A DNA stretch of 64,000 nucleotides. It comes from Candidatus Rhodoferax mariagerensis. GTDB lineage: Bacteria > Pseudomonadota > Gammaproteobacteria > Burkholderiales > Burkholderiaceae_C. Numbering within the stretch: the stretch's first letter is position 1; each line of letters begins with the position of its first letter. The notes below the pieces were generated by a model. That model searched no databases. It was not told the DNA's origin and saw nothing but the letters and a program-made list of their open reading frames with translations. Of the stretch, positions 35,725-45,276 are shown one piece after another. Made by a program: the position numbers and the translations under genes. The stretch spans positions 18,327 through 82,326 of the forward strand of contig JADKAW010000020.1 of assembly GCA_016719055.1 (NCBI GenBank), written 5' to 3'.

Positions 35725-36642
35725 ATGGCAGTTTACAGCATGACCGGCTTTGCCTGTGCCCAGCACAGCGGCGGGAGCACGACAGCAGACACCGACCACA
35801 AAATCAGCACAGGCGGTCGTTTGGGCATTGAGATAAGGTCCGTCAACAGTCGCTATCTTGATTTGTCGTTTCGCTTGCCGGAAGAGCTGCGCTCGTTTGA
35901 GCCGTTCCTGCGCGAAAGGTTGGGGGCAAAACTCACACGCGGTAAGGTCGAGGTGCGAGCCGCTTTTGAAAACGCTGCCCAGATACAGATCGCGGAGCCG
36001 TCCACCCGATTGCTGCAGCGGCTCAACGCCATTCAGGACAACGTCAAGGCCTGGCTGCCTGATGCCCGGGCCTTGAGCGTTGCGGAAGTCATTGACCTGA
36101 GTGCGAGTGATCAAACCAGCCAGAGGGACTGGCAGCCGGCAGTGGTCGAACTGACAGAAACAGCGCTGAACGCCCTGATGTCAGCACGTGAGCGTGAGGG
36201 TGCCCGCCTGGCCCTGATGTTGCTGAACCGCATTGCCCAGCTGCGGTCGCTGGCGACCCAGGCTGCACCGCTGATTCCGCAGCTGGTGGCACAACAGCGC
36301 CAGCGCTTCCTGGACCGCTGGGCCGATGCGATGCAGCTCACCGAAGGACAGGCCATGCCAGACATGGTCAATGAGCGCGCGTTGGCCGAAGCCACGGCAT
36401 TCGCGATTCGCATTGATGTCGCCGAAGAACTAACACGACTGGCCTCGCATCTGGACGAGCTGGAGCGACTGATAAAAAATGGGGGAGAAATCGGCAAACG
36501 GCTCGATTTTTTAATTCAGGAATTGCATCGAGAAGCCAATACGCTGGGCTCAAAATCAGCAGCCCTGGAACTGACACATATTTCGGTTGACATGAAGGTT
36601 TTGATCGAACAAATGCGCGAGCAGGTGCAGAACATAGAGTAA
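35725..36642 (+). CDS. yicC: YicC/YloC family endoribonuclease
   Basis: A 305-residue protein opening AVYSMTGFACAQ and continuing SVNSRYLDLSFRLPEELRSFEP, with the C-terminal LDFLIQELHREANTLGSKS and LTHISVDMKVLIEQMREQVQNIE, diagnostic of YicC. The family has RNase activity and controls RyhB in E. coli. I start at ATG 35725. It is normally followed by gmk; here the next gene is a recombinase, marking the left edge of an island. Confidence 0.94.
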   Translation: MAVYSMTGFACAQHSGGSTTADTDHKISTGGRLGIEIRSVNSRYLDLSFRLPEELRSFEPFLRERLGAKLTRGKVEVRAAFENAAQIQIAEPSTRLLQRLNAIQDNVKAWLPDARALSVAEVIDLSASDQTSQRDWQPAVVELTETALNALMSAREREGARLALMLLNRIAQLRSLATQAAPLIPQLVAQQRQRFLDRWADAMQLTEGQAMPDMVNERALAEATAFAIRIDVAEELTRLASHLDELERLIKNGGEIGKRLDFLIQELHREANTLGSKSAALELTHISVDMKVLIEQMREQVQNIE

Positions 36643-36648
36643 GGTTTC

Positions 36649-36821
36649 GTGGGGTCTCTTACCACCCCAAAACAACCACCTAAGTCATTGATTTTTAATG
36701 GAAAGTCGTCTCAAGAGGTAGCAAGCAGTCTCAATGTAGCGCACGATTTGTGTGGGGTTTTTTGTGGGGTTCGATGGTGAACCCCACAGCTTCGGGCAAT
36801 TTCCCGATTCCGAACCCCACA
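36649..36821. promoter_or_regulatory. Cluster of GTGGGGT repeats before the integrase (operator or recombination sites)
   Basis: GTGGGGT occurs at 36649, 36752 and 36764, and its complement ACCCCAC at 36781 and 36814. The pair TGTGGGGTTC (36763-36772) and GAACCCCACA (36779-36788) is a perfect 10-bp palindrome with a 6-base centre. Placement right after yicC and before the integrase start suggests binding sites for the recombinase or its regulator, possibly the left attachment region. Confidence 0.55.
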
Positions 36822-36842
36822 AATTCCTCTGGAGGCCGCGCC

Positions 36843-38165
36843 ATGACTGGGTTTGTGAAGAATGCTACCGACAAAAATTTGAGGGCTTGGCTCAACGCCG
36901 GGCCGGTTGATCGAGGGGTGGGCGATGGCCTGACCTTCTTCGCCAAGGAGGCGAGTGCCCGTCAGGGCAAGGCCTCTTGGATACTCCGCTATCGATTTGG
37001 AGGACGCGAAAGAGAAAAGGTAATTGGGCGCTACCCCGACATTTCGCTCAAGGATGCCAGAGAGTTGGCCCGAAAAGATCGTGCGCAGCTCCAGCAAGGC
37101 GTGGATGTCGGGGCGGTCAAGCGCCAGGAGCGGCTCAAGGCCATCGACATGCACAACGTCGAAGGGCTAGCCAAGATCTGGCACGAACGCTACATCAAAA
37201 GCAAGTACAAACACCCGGAAGTTGTAGAACGCGTTATCCGCCTCCACATCAAACCGGTCATCGGAAAGCTGCCCGTAGAGGAAGTCCGTCCCATCCACAT
37301 CGATGGCGTTCTGACCAAAATCGTGGCGGGCGGTGCGCCAACGGTCGCAAATGATGCCCTGCGGTACCTGTTTCGCATGTTCCATTTTGCGGTTAAGCGC
37401 AAGTGGATCGAGTCCAATCCCGCATATGGCTTCGAAATCTCCGACGCAGGCGGAACCGAAAAATCACGCAGCAGATGGCTCAACCGTGAAGAACTCGCTG
37501 CACTTGCCGCAGCCATGCGCGAAACCCCTAACTTCGGCCGCCTCAATGAATTGGCCACATGGCTACTTCTCGCTCTATGCGTCCGAAAAATGGAATTGCT
37601 GTCGGCAAAATGGTCAGAATTCGACCTTGATCGGGGAGTCTGGCTGCTGCGCCCCTCTCGAACCAAGACAGGTGTCGCCATCGACATTCCACTGGCGCCG
37701 CCGGTAGTCGAATGGTTAAAGGAACTCAAAGTTTTTTCTTGCAACCATCCTCACCTCTTTCCCGCCCGGCGACTCATTCACATGAAGGCAGGCGTGCCCA
37801 GGAAGAATCGGTTTGAACATATCAGTCCGGATACATTGAACGTGGCGCTCAAACGGTTGCCCCTTGACGACATCGAGCATTTCACCGTGCACGACATGCG
37901 CAGAACCGCCCGCACCCATATGGCCGCTATAGGCGTGGATCGCTTTGTCGCCGAGCGGGCCCTAAACCACAAAATCCGGGACGTTGAGGGGGTTTACAAC
38001 CAGTATGACTACTTCGAAGAACGCAATGGTGCCCTGAACCGCTGGGCAATGCTGCTTGCGGCGATCGGTCAAAGGGATTCGGAAAATCTGGCAAAAGCGG
38101 GTAGCGAACGCCCCGGTGGGTGCGGTCAGTCATTGACCGGGATTTCAAGGGGAATACTGACCTGA
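36843..38165 (+). CDS. Tyrosine recombinase (P4-like integrase) of the genomic island
   Basis: A 440-residue integrase. The N-terminal DUF4102-like arm-binding domain reads GKASWILRYRFGGREREKVI and YPDISLKDARELARKD; the core-binding domain follows; the catalytic domain carries Arg in CVRKMEL, HDMRR, His in ALNHK and the Tyr near VYNQYDY. I chose the ATG at 36843, which has GGAGG nine bases ahead, over the ATG at 36750. It should drive site-specific insertion; its position straight after yicC suggests the 3' side of yicC is the integration site. Confidence 0.93.
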   Translation: MTGFVKNATDKNLRAWLNAGPVDRGVGDGLTFFAKEASARQGKASWILRYRFGGREREKVIGRYPDISLKDARELARKDRAQLQQGVDVGAVKRQERLKAIDMHNVEGLAKIWHERYIKSKYKHPEVVERVIRLHIKPVIGKLPVEEVRPIHIDGVLTKIVAGGAPTVANDALRYLFRMFHFAVKRKWIESNPAYGFEISDAGGTEKSRSRWLNREELAALAAAMRETPNFGRLNELATWLLLALCVRKMELLSAKWSEFDLDRGVWLLRPSRTKTGVAIDIPLAPPVVEWLKELKVFSCNHPHLFPARRLIHMKAGVPRKNRFEHISPDTLNVALKRLPLDDIEHFTVHDMRRTARTHMAAIGVDRFVAERALNHKIRDVEGVYNQYDYFEERNGALNRWAMLLAAIGQRDSENLAKAGSERPGGCGQSLTGISRGILT

Positions 38166-38417
38166 AAAATACCGTTCATGATGAAAATCCTCTAAAAAAT
38201 CTTACTCTGATCAATCGCCCCTTGGCATGCATCCACGGCGTGCGTCATGCTGAGCCGAGTTGCAGCGAAGCTGCCGTTGACGTTGCCTGTTCGACCTGCT
38301 GGTCCGGGCCATAGGCTGTCAGTAGCCGATGACCGGTATCTGGATGTTGAAATAAACTTGAACTGATTCCTGGGGCCGTGGAACAGCCCGTCATTCCCAT
38401 CTTTTGGGCGCTAGAGC

Positions 38418-38639
38418 ATGAAGCAATTTGAATTTCGACTCAATATTTCGGAACAACAGTACCTGAACTACTACCGAGGGTCGGTCAGTCAAATCATTGT
38501 CAGGAGCACCACTGGAGCGACGATTCAGTTTCCGGCTTCGCTGCTCACGAAATTTGTCACTTCTAGCGGGGTCCAAGGCCACTTTCTTCTGACTTGTGAC
38601 GACGCATTCAAGGGATCTAATGTCCGACGAGTGGATTGA
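38418..38639 (+). CDS. DUF2835 family small protein
   Basis: A 73-residue protein starting KQFEFRLNISEQQYLNYYRG and continuing IQFPASLLTKFVTSSGVQGH and TCDDAFKGSNVRRVD, a full-length match to the DUF2835 family as I remember it. No signal peptide. The function of the family is unknown. It lies between the integrase and IS66 debris. Confidence 0.8.
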   Translation: MKQFEFRLNISEQQYLNYYRGSVSQIIVRSTTGATIQFPASLLTKFVTSSGVQGHFLLTCDDAFKGSNVRRVD

Positions 38640-38931
38640 TCGCTCTACGAGATTGGTTTTCCATGTTGCTGCCGGTCGTGAGTGCGAACAACGTGCCCAG
38701 TGCAGACGGTCACGACCTTGATGACCTGACGTTCGCCGGTTCGACCAAATCTGTCAAAGCAGTCATTCGGTTCGCGACATCAGATTTCCCAGTTGGCGGT
38801 CAGCAGTGCAGCGTTATGCCAAGATCTCAGTTATGAAAAGTTGTGCTTAGGCAAGCGTGGAAGGAGCCCCTTACAAAGGTACTGCGATGCCGTCGTGCGC
38901 TTCACATTCCTGTCATGTGAAGATTCTCATG

Positions 38932-39128
38932 ACAGGAAAGCATGGCTCTTCGCCGGCAGTGAACTGGCAGGCCAACGTGCAGCCATTGTGATGAGCTTGC
39001 TGCAGTCCGCAAAGCTGCATGGGCATGACCCATGGGCTTATCTCAAGGACGTGCTGACTAGACTGCCTGGCCACATGAACAGTCGCATTGACGAGCTGCT
39101 GCCGCATCGCTGGCAATCGCTATCCTGA
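38932..39128 (+). pseudogene. IS66 transposase (tnpC) C-terminal remnant
   Basis: DRKAWLFAGSELAGQRAAIV, LHGHDPWAYLKDVLTRLP and IDELLPHRW are the C-terminal signature of IS66-family transposases. Only about 65 residues remain; the N-terminal 80 percent and both IS ends are missing. The 290 bases before it show no similarity I recognise. Confidence 0.85.
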
Positions 39129-39168
39129 ATCAGCGGAACGGTCAAGGTGCCGTGCCTAGTCGCTTACC

Positions 39169-39476
39169 ATGCACGGATACCTGAAGTCCACTTGCCAGGA
39201 CTGCGCGATCTCGCTTCCCGAAGGGGCAACGCTCACTCAGGCCTATAAGGCGCTTCGTGCTCACCATCCCGCATTGAAGTCCTTGGGGAGCACGACGGCG
39301 AGATCGGCAGAGTGCTGGGATCATTTGCATCTGTTCTCGATGCGCTCAACACCCTCCGCAATCATGGAAGCGTGGCCCATCCCAACGAAGACATCGTTGA
39401 GCCAGCCGAGGGTGAACTGATGGTCAATGCCGTCCGAACGATTTTTCACTACTTGAGCCAGAAGATGCGATCGTAA
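39169..39476 (+). pseudogene. Abortive-infection protein C-terminal domain (Abi_C-like), truncated
   Basis: The second half reads LGSFASVLDALNTLRNHGSV then AHPNEDIVEPAEGELMVNAV, like the Abi C-terminal domain (RNHGxVAHP pattern). The first half (YLKSTCQDCAISLP) is in another frame; one extra G in the GGGG at 39285-39288 joins them. The N-terminal part of the gene is lost, probably through the adjacent IS66 insertion. Confidence 0.65.
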
Positions 39477-39572
39477 GTGCGGCGTGCCGGGTCACTTCGC
39501 ACAATTTCGGAACCTTGGGCATGCGTCCTGCGCTTATCGCAAAGCAGGGCGCACAAAATGGATGAGGTCTGG

Positions 39573-41477
39573 TTAGGCGATCGTTTTGCTTTTGACCCCA
39601 GCATTCGTCAAAAGCTGATAGAGGGTCGCAATTTTGGTTCGCGCGCCGCGCTGCGCGCAGTACGTGAAAACAACGCGCTGTTTTGCGCGCGTGAACGCTA
39701 CAAAGAACCCAGCCGTAGCCTCGATCTGATCGTTGGAGAAACTCCACCATGCACCATCATCCAAACCGACAAAGATGACGCTGTGATACTCAAGCCCTTT
39801 GCTTTTATGGATCGTCATCAGAGGGGTCGCGTGAATGCCTTCATAGGTGTCAAGGGCTGAAGACCACTCGGCTTCACCGACCTGCGACATCAATAAATGC
39901 TCTGCTGCTGAGTCCAGCACCTTGTCAAGCCAGCCGCTCTGTCCGTAAGCTGGATGGACGGCGATCACTCTCTCTCGGCCGATAAATGCCAAGATATCGT
40001 CCACGATCGCCCGTGAAACGGCCTTCGATTTTGGAGGGCTCGGATGGGCGACGCTGAGTTCGAGTGCGTATGTGTCCAATTCATGGGCTAGCTTGGCCTG
40101 CGCAATCTCATCGTCTGGAGCGACGCCCCGCAGGGTGGTGAGCGCCTCCTGGCACACAGTCCAATGCCGCCCCGCCGGAGCGGTCACAGAGAGACGAAGA
40201 ACTGCAATGATCAGTTCGGATGCCGCTTCCGCCAATAAATCCTGAAGCAGGATGGATCCGACCATTCCTGCTTCGTTACGTAGAGGTATCCCGGCAGCTA
40301 CAAAGGCCTGTTCGAGAATCTCAGCATACTCGCTAGCCTTCTGCCGGACCAGCAAGACAAAATCGCGTGGACCGATTGTGTGGGTCTCCATCTCGGTCGC
40401 GACAAAGGCGGCTAAGCGTTTCGCCTCGATCTCAGGTGTCGAAAAATCCCAAATGGCACAACTGTCGCCAGCAATCGTACCGACAGTCATCGAAACCGGC
40501 GCCACGGCTCTGGCATCCAAAGCCTGCGCCAAGACATGCTGGATACGCACCAACTCTGGTGATGATCGATAGTTGTTGTAGAGCGAACTTCGCGTCGCGC
40601 CGAAGTCTCCATCGAAGGCGGTGAAAGGATCTTCCATCGCCATTGCCCAGCGCATGATCTGCTGTTTGTTATCCCCAACGGCCGTAATCACGGTTTCAGT
40701 GTCCAGAAAAACGGTGCAGACCAAGTCATATTGGATCTGTGTGGTGTCCTGGAACTCGTCCATGAACAGATGCGAGTACGTCAGTCGGAGCGCATCACGC
40801 GCCATTGGGTTGACCCGCAACAGAAGTTCGGCGAGTCGGCCAATCATGGAAAATGACAAGGCGCACCTTCTGCCCTCATGAAGCGACATTTGCCAAAAAC
40901 GCTCAGCAGCCCACTGAGCAGGTGTCGGATTGCGCCAGCCGTCCAAAGGCAGAGGCGACCCCACCAAATAGCAGCGCTCGAAGGTTTTAGCCGATATAGC
41001 ATGGAGGTCGGCGTAAGTACCAACTGAGGTTGGAGGTGCTCCGACCTCTTGATACAGGAAGCCTCGGTAGTCTCGCTCACCAGGGGTCATGATGTCGTAG
41101 TCTGGCCGAGGCCGCCAACGCTCGGGCAGCGCCTGCCCGAAGCGATCGATCAACCCTTTTGCAAAGGCATCGAACGTCATTGAGTCGAACCGTTGGGCAT
41201 GGCTGCGATGGCAGCGCTGGCGAACGCGCGCAGCGAGGTTTGTCGCAGCGTCGCGCTTGAAACTGATCGCGAGGATGCGCCTTGGCGCAGGGGCCGCACC
41301 CGTTTGAAGAAGATAAGCGGCGCGTTGCGCGAGCAGCTCCGTCTTGCCCGCGCCAGGGCCGGCAATGACAGATTGATGGTCTGTCGCACGGACGACCTTG
41401 AGCGCATTGGCTTCAAGCGCCGTCACGCCCACTGGTTTCCAGTCCTCCGGGCGTAACCGTCGCGAAAGTACGGCCAT
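39573..41477 (-). CDS. UvrD/Rep-type superfamily 1 helicase (GajB-like)
   Basis: A 634-residue helicase. Walker A GPGAGKTELL (40-46), motif Ia SFKRDAATNLAARV, Walker B HLFMDEFQDTTQIQ, motif III VGDNKQQIMRWA, motif IV NNYRSSPEL, motif V TIHKSKGLEYHSVIF and motif VI VAFTRAKQRVV. It starts 3 bases after the stop of the OLD-type nuclease gene, so the two are co-translated. The nuclease-then-UvrD order is that of Gabija (GajA-GajB), but it is longer than GajB and I call it Gabija-like. Anti-phage function is inferred. Confidence 0.85.
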   Translation of the reverse strand: MAVLSRRLRPEDWKPVGVTALEANALKVVRATDHQSVIAGPGAGKTELLAQRAAYLLQTGAAPAPRRILAISFKRDAATNLAARVRQRCHRSHAQRFDSMTFDAFAKGLIDRFGQALPERWRPRPDYDIMTPGERDYRGFLYQEVGAPPTSVGTYADLHAISAKTFERCYLVGSPLPLDGWRNPTPAQWAAERFWQMSLHEGRRCALSFSMIGRLAELLLRVNPMARDALRLTYSHLFMDEFQDTTQIQYDLVCTVFLDTETVITAVGDNKQQIMRWAMAMEDPFTAFDGDFGATRSSLYNNYRSSPELVRIQHVLAQALDARAVAPVSMTVGTIAGDSCAIWDFSTPEIEAKRLAAFVATEMETHTIGPRDFVLLVRQKASEYAEILEQAFVAAGIPLRNEAGMVGSILLQDLLAEAASELIIAVLRLSVTAPAGRHWTVCQEALTTLRGVAPDDEIAQAKLAHELDTYALELSVAHPSPPKSKAVSRAIVDDILAFIGRERVIAVHPAYGQSGWLDKVLDSAAEHLLMSQVGEAEWSSALDTYEGIHATPLMTIHKSKGLEYHSVIFVGLDDGAWWSFSNDQIEATAGFFVAFTRAKQRVVFTYCAQRGARTKIATLYQLLTNAGVKSKTIA

Positions 41478-41479
41478 GC

Positions 41480-43460
41480 CTAGTCCCTCCGCAAAGACTT
41501 GGCGATATGGTTGAGAACCTCCGCCAGTACAGTCGGCATGCTCTTCTTCAAGTCCTTTTTTGTGATGTGCGTCAAGGCAGTAAGGTGCGTTGCCGGTTTG
41601 CTGTTGGTTAGAAAATGATAGCGATAGGCCGGTAGCAGTTCAGGGGAACTCTGGAACGGTCCGGTATACAGAGTGAGTCCTGGTCCTGCGGTTCCGAGGA
41701 CCACCTCCGCAGCCTTGTCTACCGCCATCTTCGGACCGCCCCCCTTGGGGATGATCGCTTGGTAAGCATCAGGGAACGCTTCCAGCATGACTAGATCAAG
41801 ATCGAGCGGCGCTGAGAAATAGACGCCGTGCTTCTTGAGGCAATCTATCCAGCCCTTTAGTATCTTGCGATCCTCCGGATCTTGCCAAGTTTGCATCGCT
41901 GCAAAATTTTCGTCGGACAACACGCCGCCTTCGATCTTCAAGAGAACAGCTTTTGGCACACCAAATTCGATGAGCTTTTCGATCACCGTCTTCACTCTGC
42001 CAAAGCCACCACCTTCGCGCCCCAGATCGAGATCCAGCAGGGTTGCGTGCGGGATACCTAGCTGATTCAGCAGCCGCCAGAAATGCTGCACATGGCGCCC
42101 CCAGTGGCACGATGGCAACGAAAGCTGGGTCAACCAGGAGGTCAATCGCCTCCGCCAGGCGAGGTAAGACGATCCGCTCCGAATCACCTTCAACAAGGAG
42201 TACGAACCGGGCGAAATAGAGTTCGGGATAGGCGAGCATGGCGCCACGGACGAACTTGGCGGCCTCACCGGTCCCTGCCGGCATCTTGATCTCCTTGACC
42301 GACGAGACGCGTGTTTTCATATCGCAGCGGCAGTAGCGCACTTCACGCGGATTGATACGGCTCAGCACAGCCGGGGAATGGCTGGTGACGATGGCTTGGG
42401 CCCCTCCTGCATCCGTCAGCGAGCGAACCTGGCGGATGATGCGGGCGAGGAAGTAGGGCGAGAGATGGTTCTCCGGCTCTTCCAGGGCAAACAGCGTGAG
42501 CGCGGGGATGCGCAGCGTGTCGTCGCGGAATCCTTCGACCGTCCCCGCCACCACCTCGCGCTCCAGATCGAAAACGGCCGCAGCCAGAGCGAAATAGAAA
42601 AGCGATTGCTGTCCGTCGCTCAAAGCGTCAAGACCGCGTTCCTGACCGTCTGGACCTTGTTCGAAAATGACGGCAATCTTGTTGACGACCTCCTCGAATC
42701 GACGACTGACTAGGCTGAGTCTGGGTTTCGTATCGACGTCGTCGTCGTGAAGACCCGACCAACGCGCTTGCAAGGCCTTAACGATCGCGGCGATTGCCGA
42801 TTCGCCTTCGAACGCGGCGGCGAGTTTTTCAGCGTTTTCCTGAACGGCTTCCTCGGTTTCGGATGACCATTCGATCGCGCGGAGCAGGCGAGCGGCGAGT
42901 GCGCCGGCCGTTGCCCGAACCTGAGCTGCCGCGTCTCGGCTGGCGGGTGTGTAGTAGAGCTGAATCAGGCCTCGATCCGACGCCGAGACCGGGTGGCACC
43001 GTTCCTCAGCCGGATCATCGTCGAGTGTGTCCACCCAGAAAAGGTCCTGCGCAACCTCGCCTTCCACCGTCCCGTCGTCTTCCCAGCGCGCTTCGAGGCG
43101 TAGGCGACAAACAGGCGATTCCCCCTCTCGTTCGATCTGCATGTGTCGGAACGAAGGGGCGATTGTCTCCGGCGTTGCAGTGCCGTCGGCCAGTTCGGGC
43201 AATCCGATCAACACATCAATGAACAGATCCTTGGCTTTTCGGTCGTCGGGATCGTCCTTCGCTCCTAGGTGAAAATCTGAACGTAGTACGGTGCGCTGCG
43301 CGCGCGACACACCGAACAATTTCGAGAGCGCCTGCAAGAGTGCTGTCTTGCCCGCTGCATTCGGACCCACGACGGCAGTGATTTCCGATGAAATCGACAC
43401 TGTTATCGGATCGGGGCCAAAACACCGGAAGCCCGACAGCGTTATAGATTCAATGCGCAC
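41480..43460 (-). CDS. OLD-family ATPase-TOPRIM nuclease (GajA-like), frame broken near 42100
   Basis: The N-terminal ABC-type ATPase has Walker A GPNAAGKTALL (32-39), signature SDGQQSLFYFALA and Walker B LFALEEPENHLSP. The TOPRIM domain starts FVLLVEGDSERIVLPRL; its metal site ATLLDLDLG lies in the other frame, across a G5 run (42098-42102 on the plus strand). Two extra G give VPLGGRHVQHFWRLL and an exact 661 codons. Class 2 OLD nucleases like this pair with UvrD helicases, as here. If the break is real the nuclease is dead; homopolymer error is more likely. Confidence 0.82.
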
Positions 43461-43872
43461 TAGCTAGTCCCTCTGCGTTAAGCAACTCGTTTATTCGGCA
43501 TGAGTGCTTCAATCGTAACGCAGCTGTTACAGAGGAGCAGTGTCGAGAGGCTTTCTGCGGCTGATGTGGGCCATCAGCGGTCGTCCGCGAGCGGCAGCTG
43601 TCGAGTATCCCGTCGACACCGATCGGTTGTGGTAGCAGGGTGATGTCCCGAATTGGGATCGCTAGCCGGGCACTTACCTGACAATGTCTTGCTGATCCAC
43701 GCTTCAGATAGCTGGATTTCGCTGCGGGGGTGCCGATTCGGACTTTGGCTAAGGCTTTGGTGTGAACATGCACGATCGAAATGAGCGAAAGAATGCCCAG
43801 CATCGATTCCTGACAGGTCGGAGGCACTGGGTCAGTGTGATGTCGGGCGCTCTCGTTGTACGAGCAACAGCA
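43461..43872. other. Non-coding gap between the nuclease gene and the CHAT cluster
   Basis: This stretch lies upstream of the OLD nuclease gene and downstream of the CHAT operon, so it should hold the promoter of the first and the terminator of the second. I see no strong hairpin, repeat or credible gene in it. Confidence 0.5.
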
Positions 43873-45276
43873 TCAGTTTGCAGGCGCCGGCAGTCTGACG
43901 GTTGGATCGCCCAGCAAAACCAGAGCCTGCCGGTCGGCGGCGGCCAGCTTGCTGCGCATGGCCCTTTCCAGGGCGCCGGGGATCAGGTCGTCCACATCCC
44001 TGAGGGCGTCGGCGTGGTCGATCAGAAGACCCGCCACGGCGCGCATGTGGCCTTGCAACACCATCCCCAATGGCCGGCGCGAGGTGCCATGCAGCTCGCG
44101 GCCAAAAGCCTGCACCAGCGGGGCAGCGAGAACCTGGTTTGTTTCGGGGTCGCGCAGGGTCCAGTCAAAAGTCGGTTCGACGTGCCCAACGAACGCCCGT
44201 ATGGGTTTGGGTGCACTGAGCAATGCCTGTGGCATAGGGGCTATTCGTTCACCCGCCCCGGCCACAGCGGTCAGGGTGCGTGCCAGGCTGGTGTAGGGCG
44301 TGAGAATGCCGGAAAATTCGCTGACTGCTGTGCTGCCGGCTGAGCAGCAGGCATGGGCGTACCAGACGCAGCCGCCCGGACTCCAGGCTGCCAAAACTGC
44401 CAGGTCGAGCATTTGGTGGTCCTGATCCACCAGCAGGCCGAGCTGGCGCTGCAGCACAGACGGGTCGTCGAGCGGAAAGGTGGCTCCATGGCTGGACGTC
44501 ATGACGAAGGCAGGCTGTCTTTCGACGAGGGCATTGATCAGTGCATCGCACTGGGCCTCCTGCGCCACAAGCTGCCCCCCGACGAGATTGAACTCGCGCT
44601 GTGGGTCGTTGCGCAAGACATCCGCGAGTTTGTCGGCGATCGAGGTTCGCATGAGTCGCGTGATGTCCGGATGCCCTTGGTCAACCGCCCACACGACTGG
44701 CGTGGCGCGATGCACGGTGCAGTCCGCCCATTCGCCCAGCAAGTGCTCGACATAGTTCTCCAGCGCCGCCCCGGCCAGATCGATTCGGCCCACGAAAGCT
44801 TCGGTCTGCAGACGGTACTGCACCCGCCAGGGAATGGCTTGGGGCGAAGCAGCGATCAGCAGGTAGTGCGGCACCTCGAGCGGACCCACACCGCGGGTTC
44901 CTGACAGACGCAGATCAGCAGCAGGACGGTCGACGTAATGGCGCCGAAGGCGACCATCCTTGAGGTCTGCGCGCCAACGCAGGACGGGCGCTTGCCCGCG
45001 TTGGCTGATCAGCTCTTGCAGCGCCGGAGCCAGATCCTTGCCCAGTGCCTTGTCGGCATCGGGCACGGTATCGTCGTCGGGCACCAGCAGGCCCCAACCC
45101 ACTTCAGGGTGTTGCCAATCGGCCAGGTCGATTTCTTCCGCGGCCAGCGACGACTGGGGCAGCAGCAAACCCGGGCTGCCAGCCCAAGGACGCGCCCGAT
45201 CGATGTCCAGCAGCCCCTGTGCGGCTTCACCGGACCAGGCATTGCTGTAGACAGGCGTGGTCCAGATCGGGTTCAT
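43873..45276 (-). CDS. CHAT-like caspase-fold protein (cluster member D)
   Basis: A 467-residue protein. The caspase-like His is His263 in TSSHGATFPLDD and the Cys is Cys310/311 in YAHACCSAGST; an upstream IPWRVQYRLQ strand matches the CHAT layout. No signal peptide or membrane segment. Its ATG overlaps the stop of the preceding CHAT gene (ATGA). Last gene of a four-gene operon. I infer a cysteine protease, substrate unknown. Confidence 0.78.
   Translation of the reverse strand: MNPIWTTPVYSNAWSGEAAQGLLDIDRARPWAGSPGLLLPQSSLAAEEIDLADWQHPEVGWGLLVPDDDTVPDADKALGKDLAPALQELISQRGQAPVLRWRADLKDGRLRRHYVDRPAADLRLSGTRGVGPLEVPHYLLIAASPQAIPWRVQYRLQTEAFVGRIDLAGAALENYVEHLLGEWADCTVHRATPVVWAVDQGHPDITRLMRTSIADKLADVLRNDPQREFNLVGGQLVAQEAQCDALINALVERQPAFVMTSSHGATFPLDDPSVLQRQLGLLVDQDHQMLDLAVLAAWSPGGCVWYAHACCSAGSTAVSEFSGILTPYTSLARTLTAVAGAGERIAPMPQALLSAPKPIRAFVGHVEPTFDWTLRDPETNQVLAAPLVQAFGRELHGTSRRPLGMVLQGHMRAVAGLLIDHADALRDVDDLIPGALERAMRSKLAAADRQALVLLGDPTVRLPAPAN

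Noticed and set aside
39477..39860. Plus-strand frame antisense to the helicase gene
   Set aside because: Lies entirely opposite the conserved end of a well-supported helicase gene; shadow of that gene.
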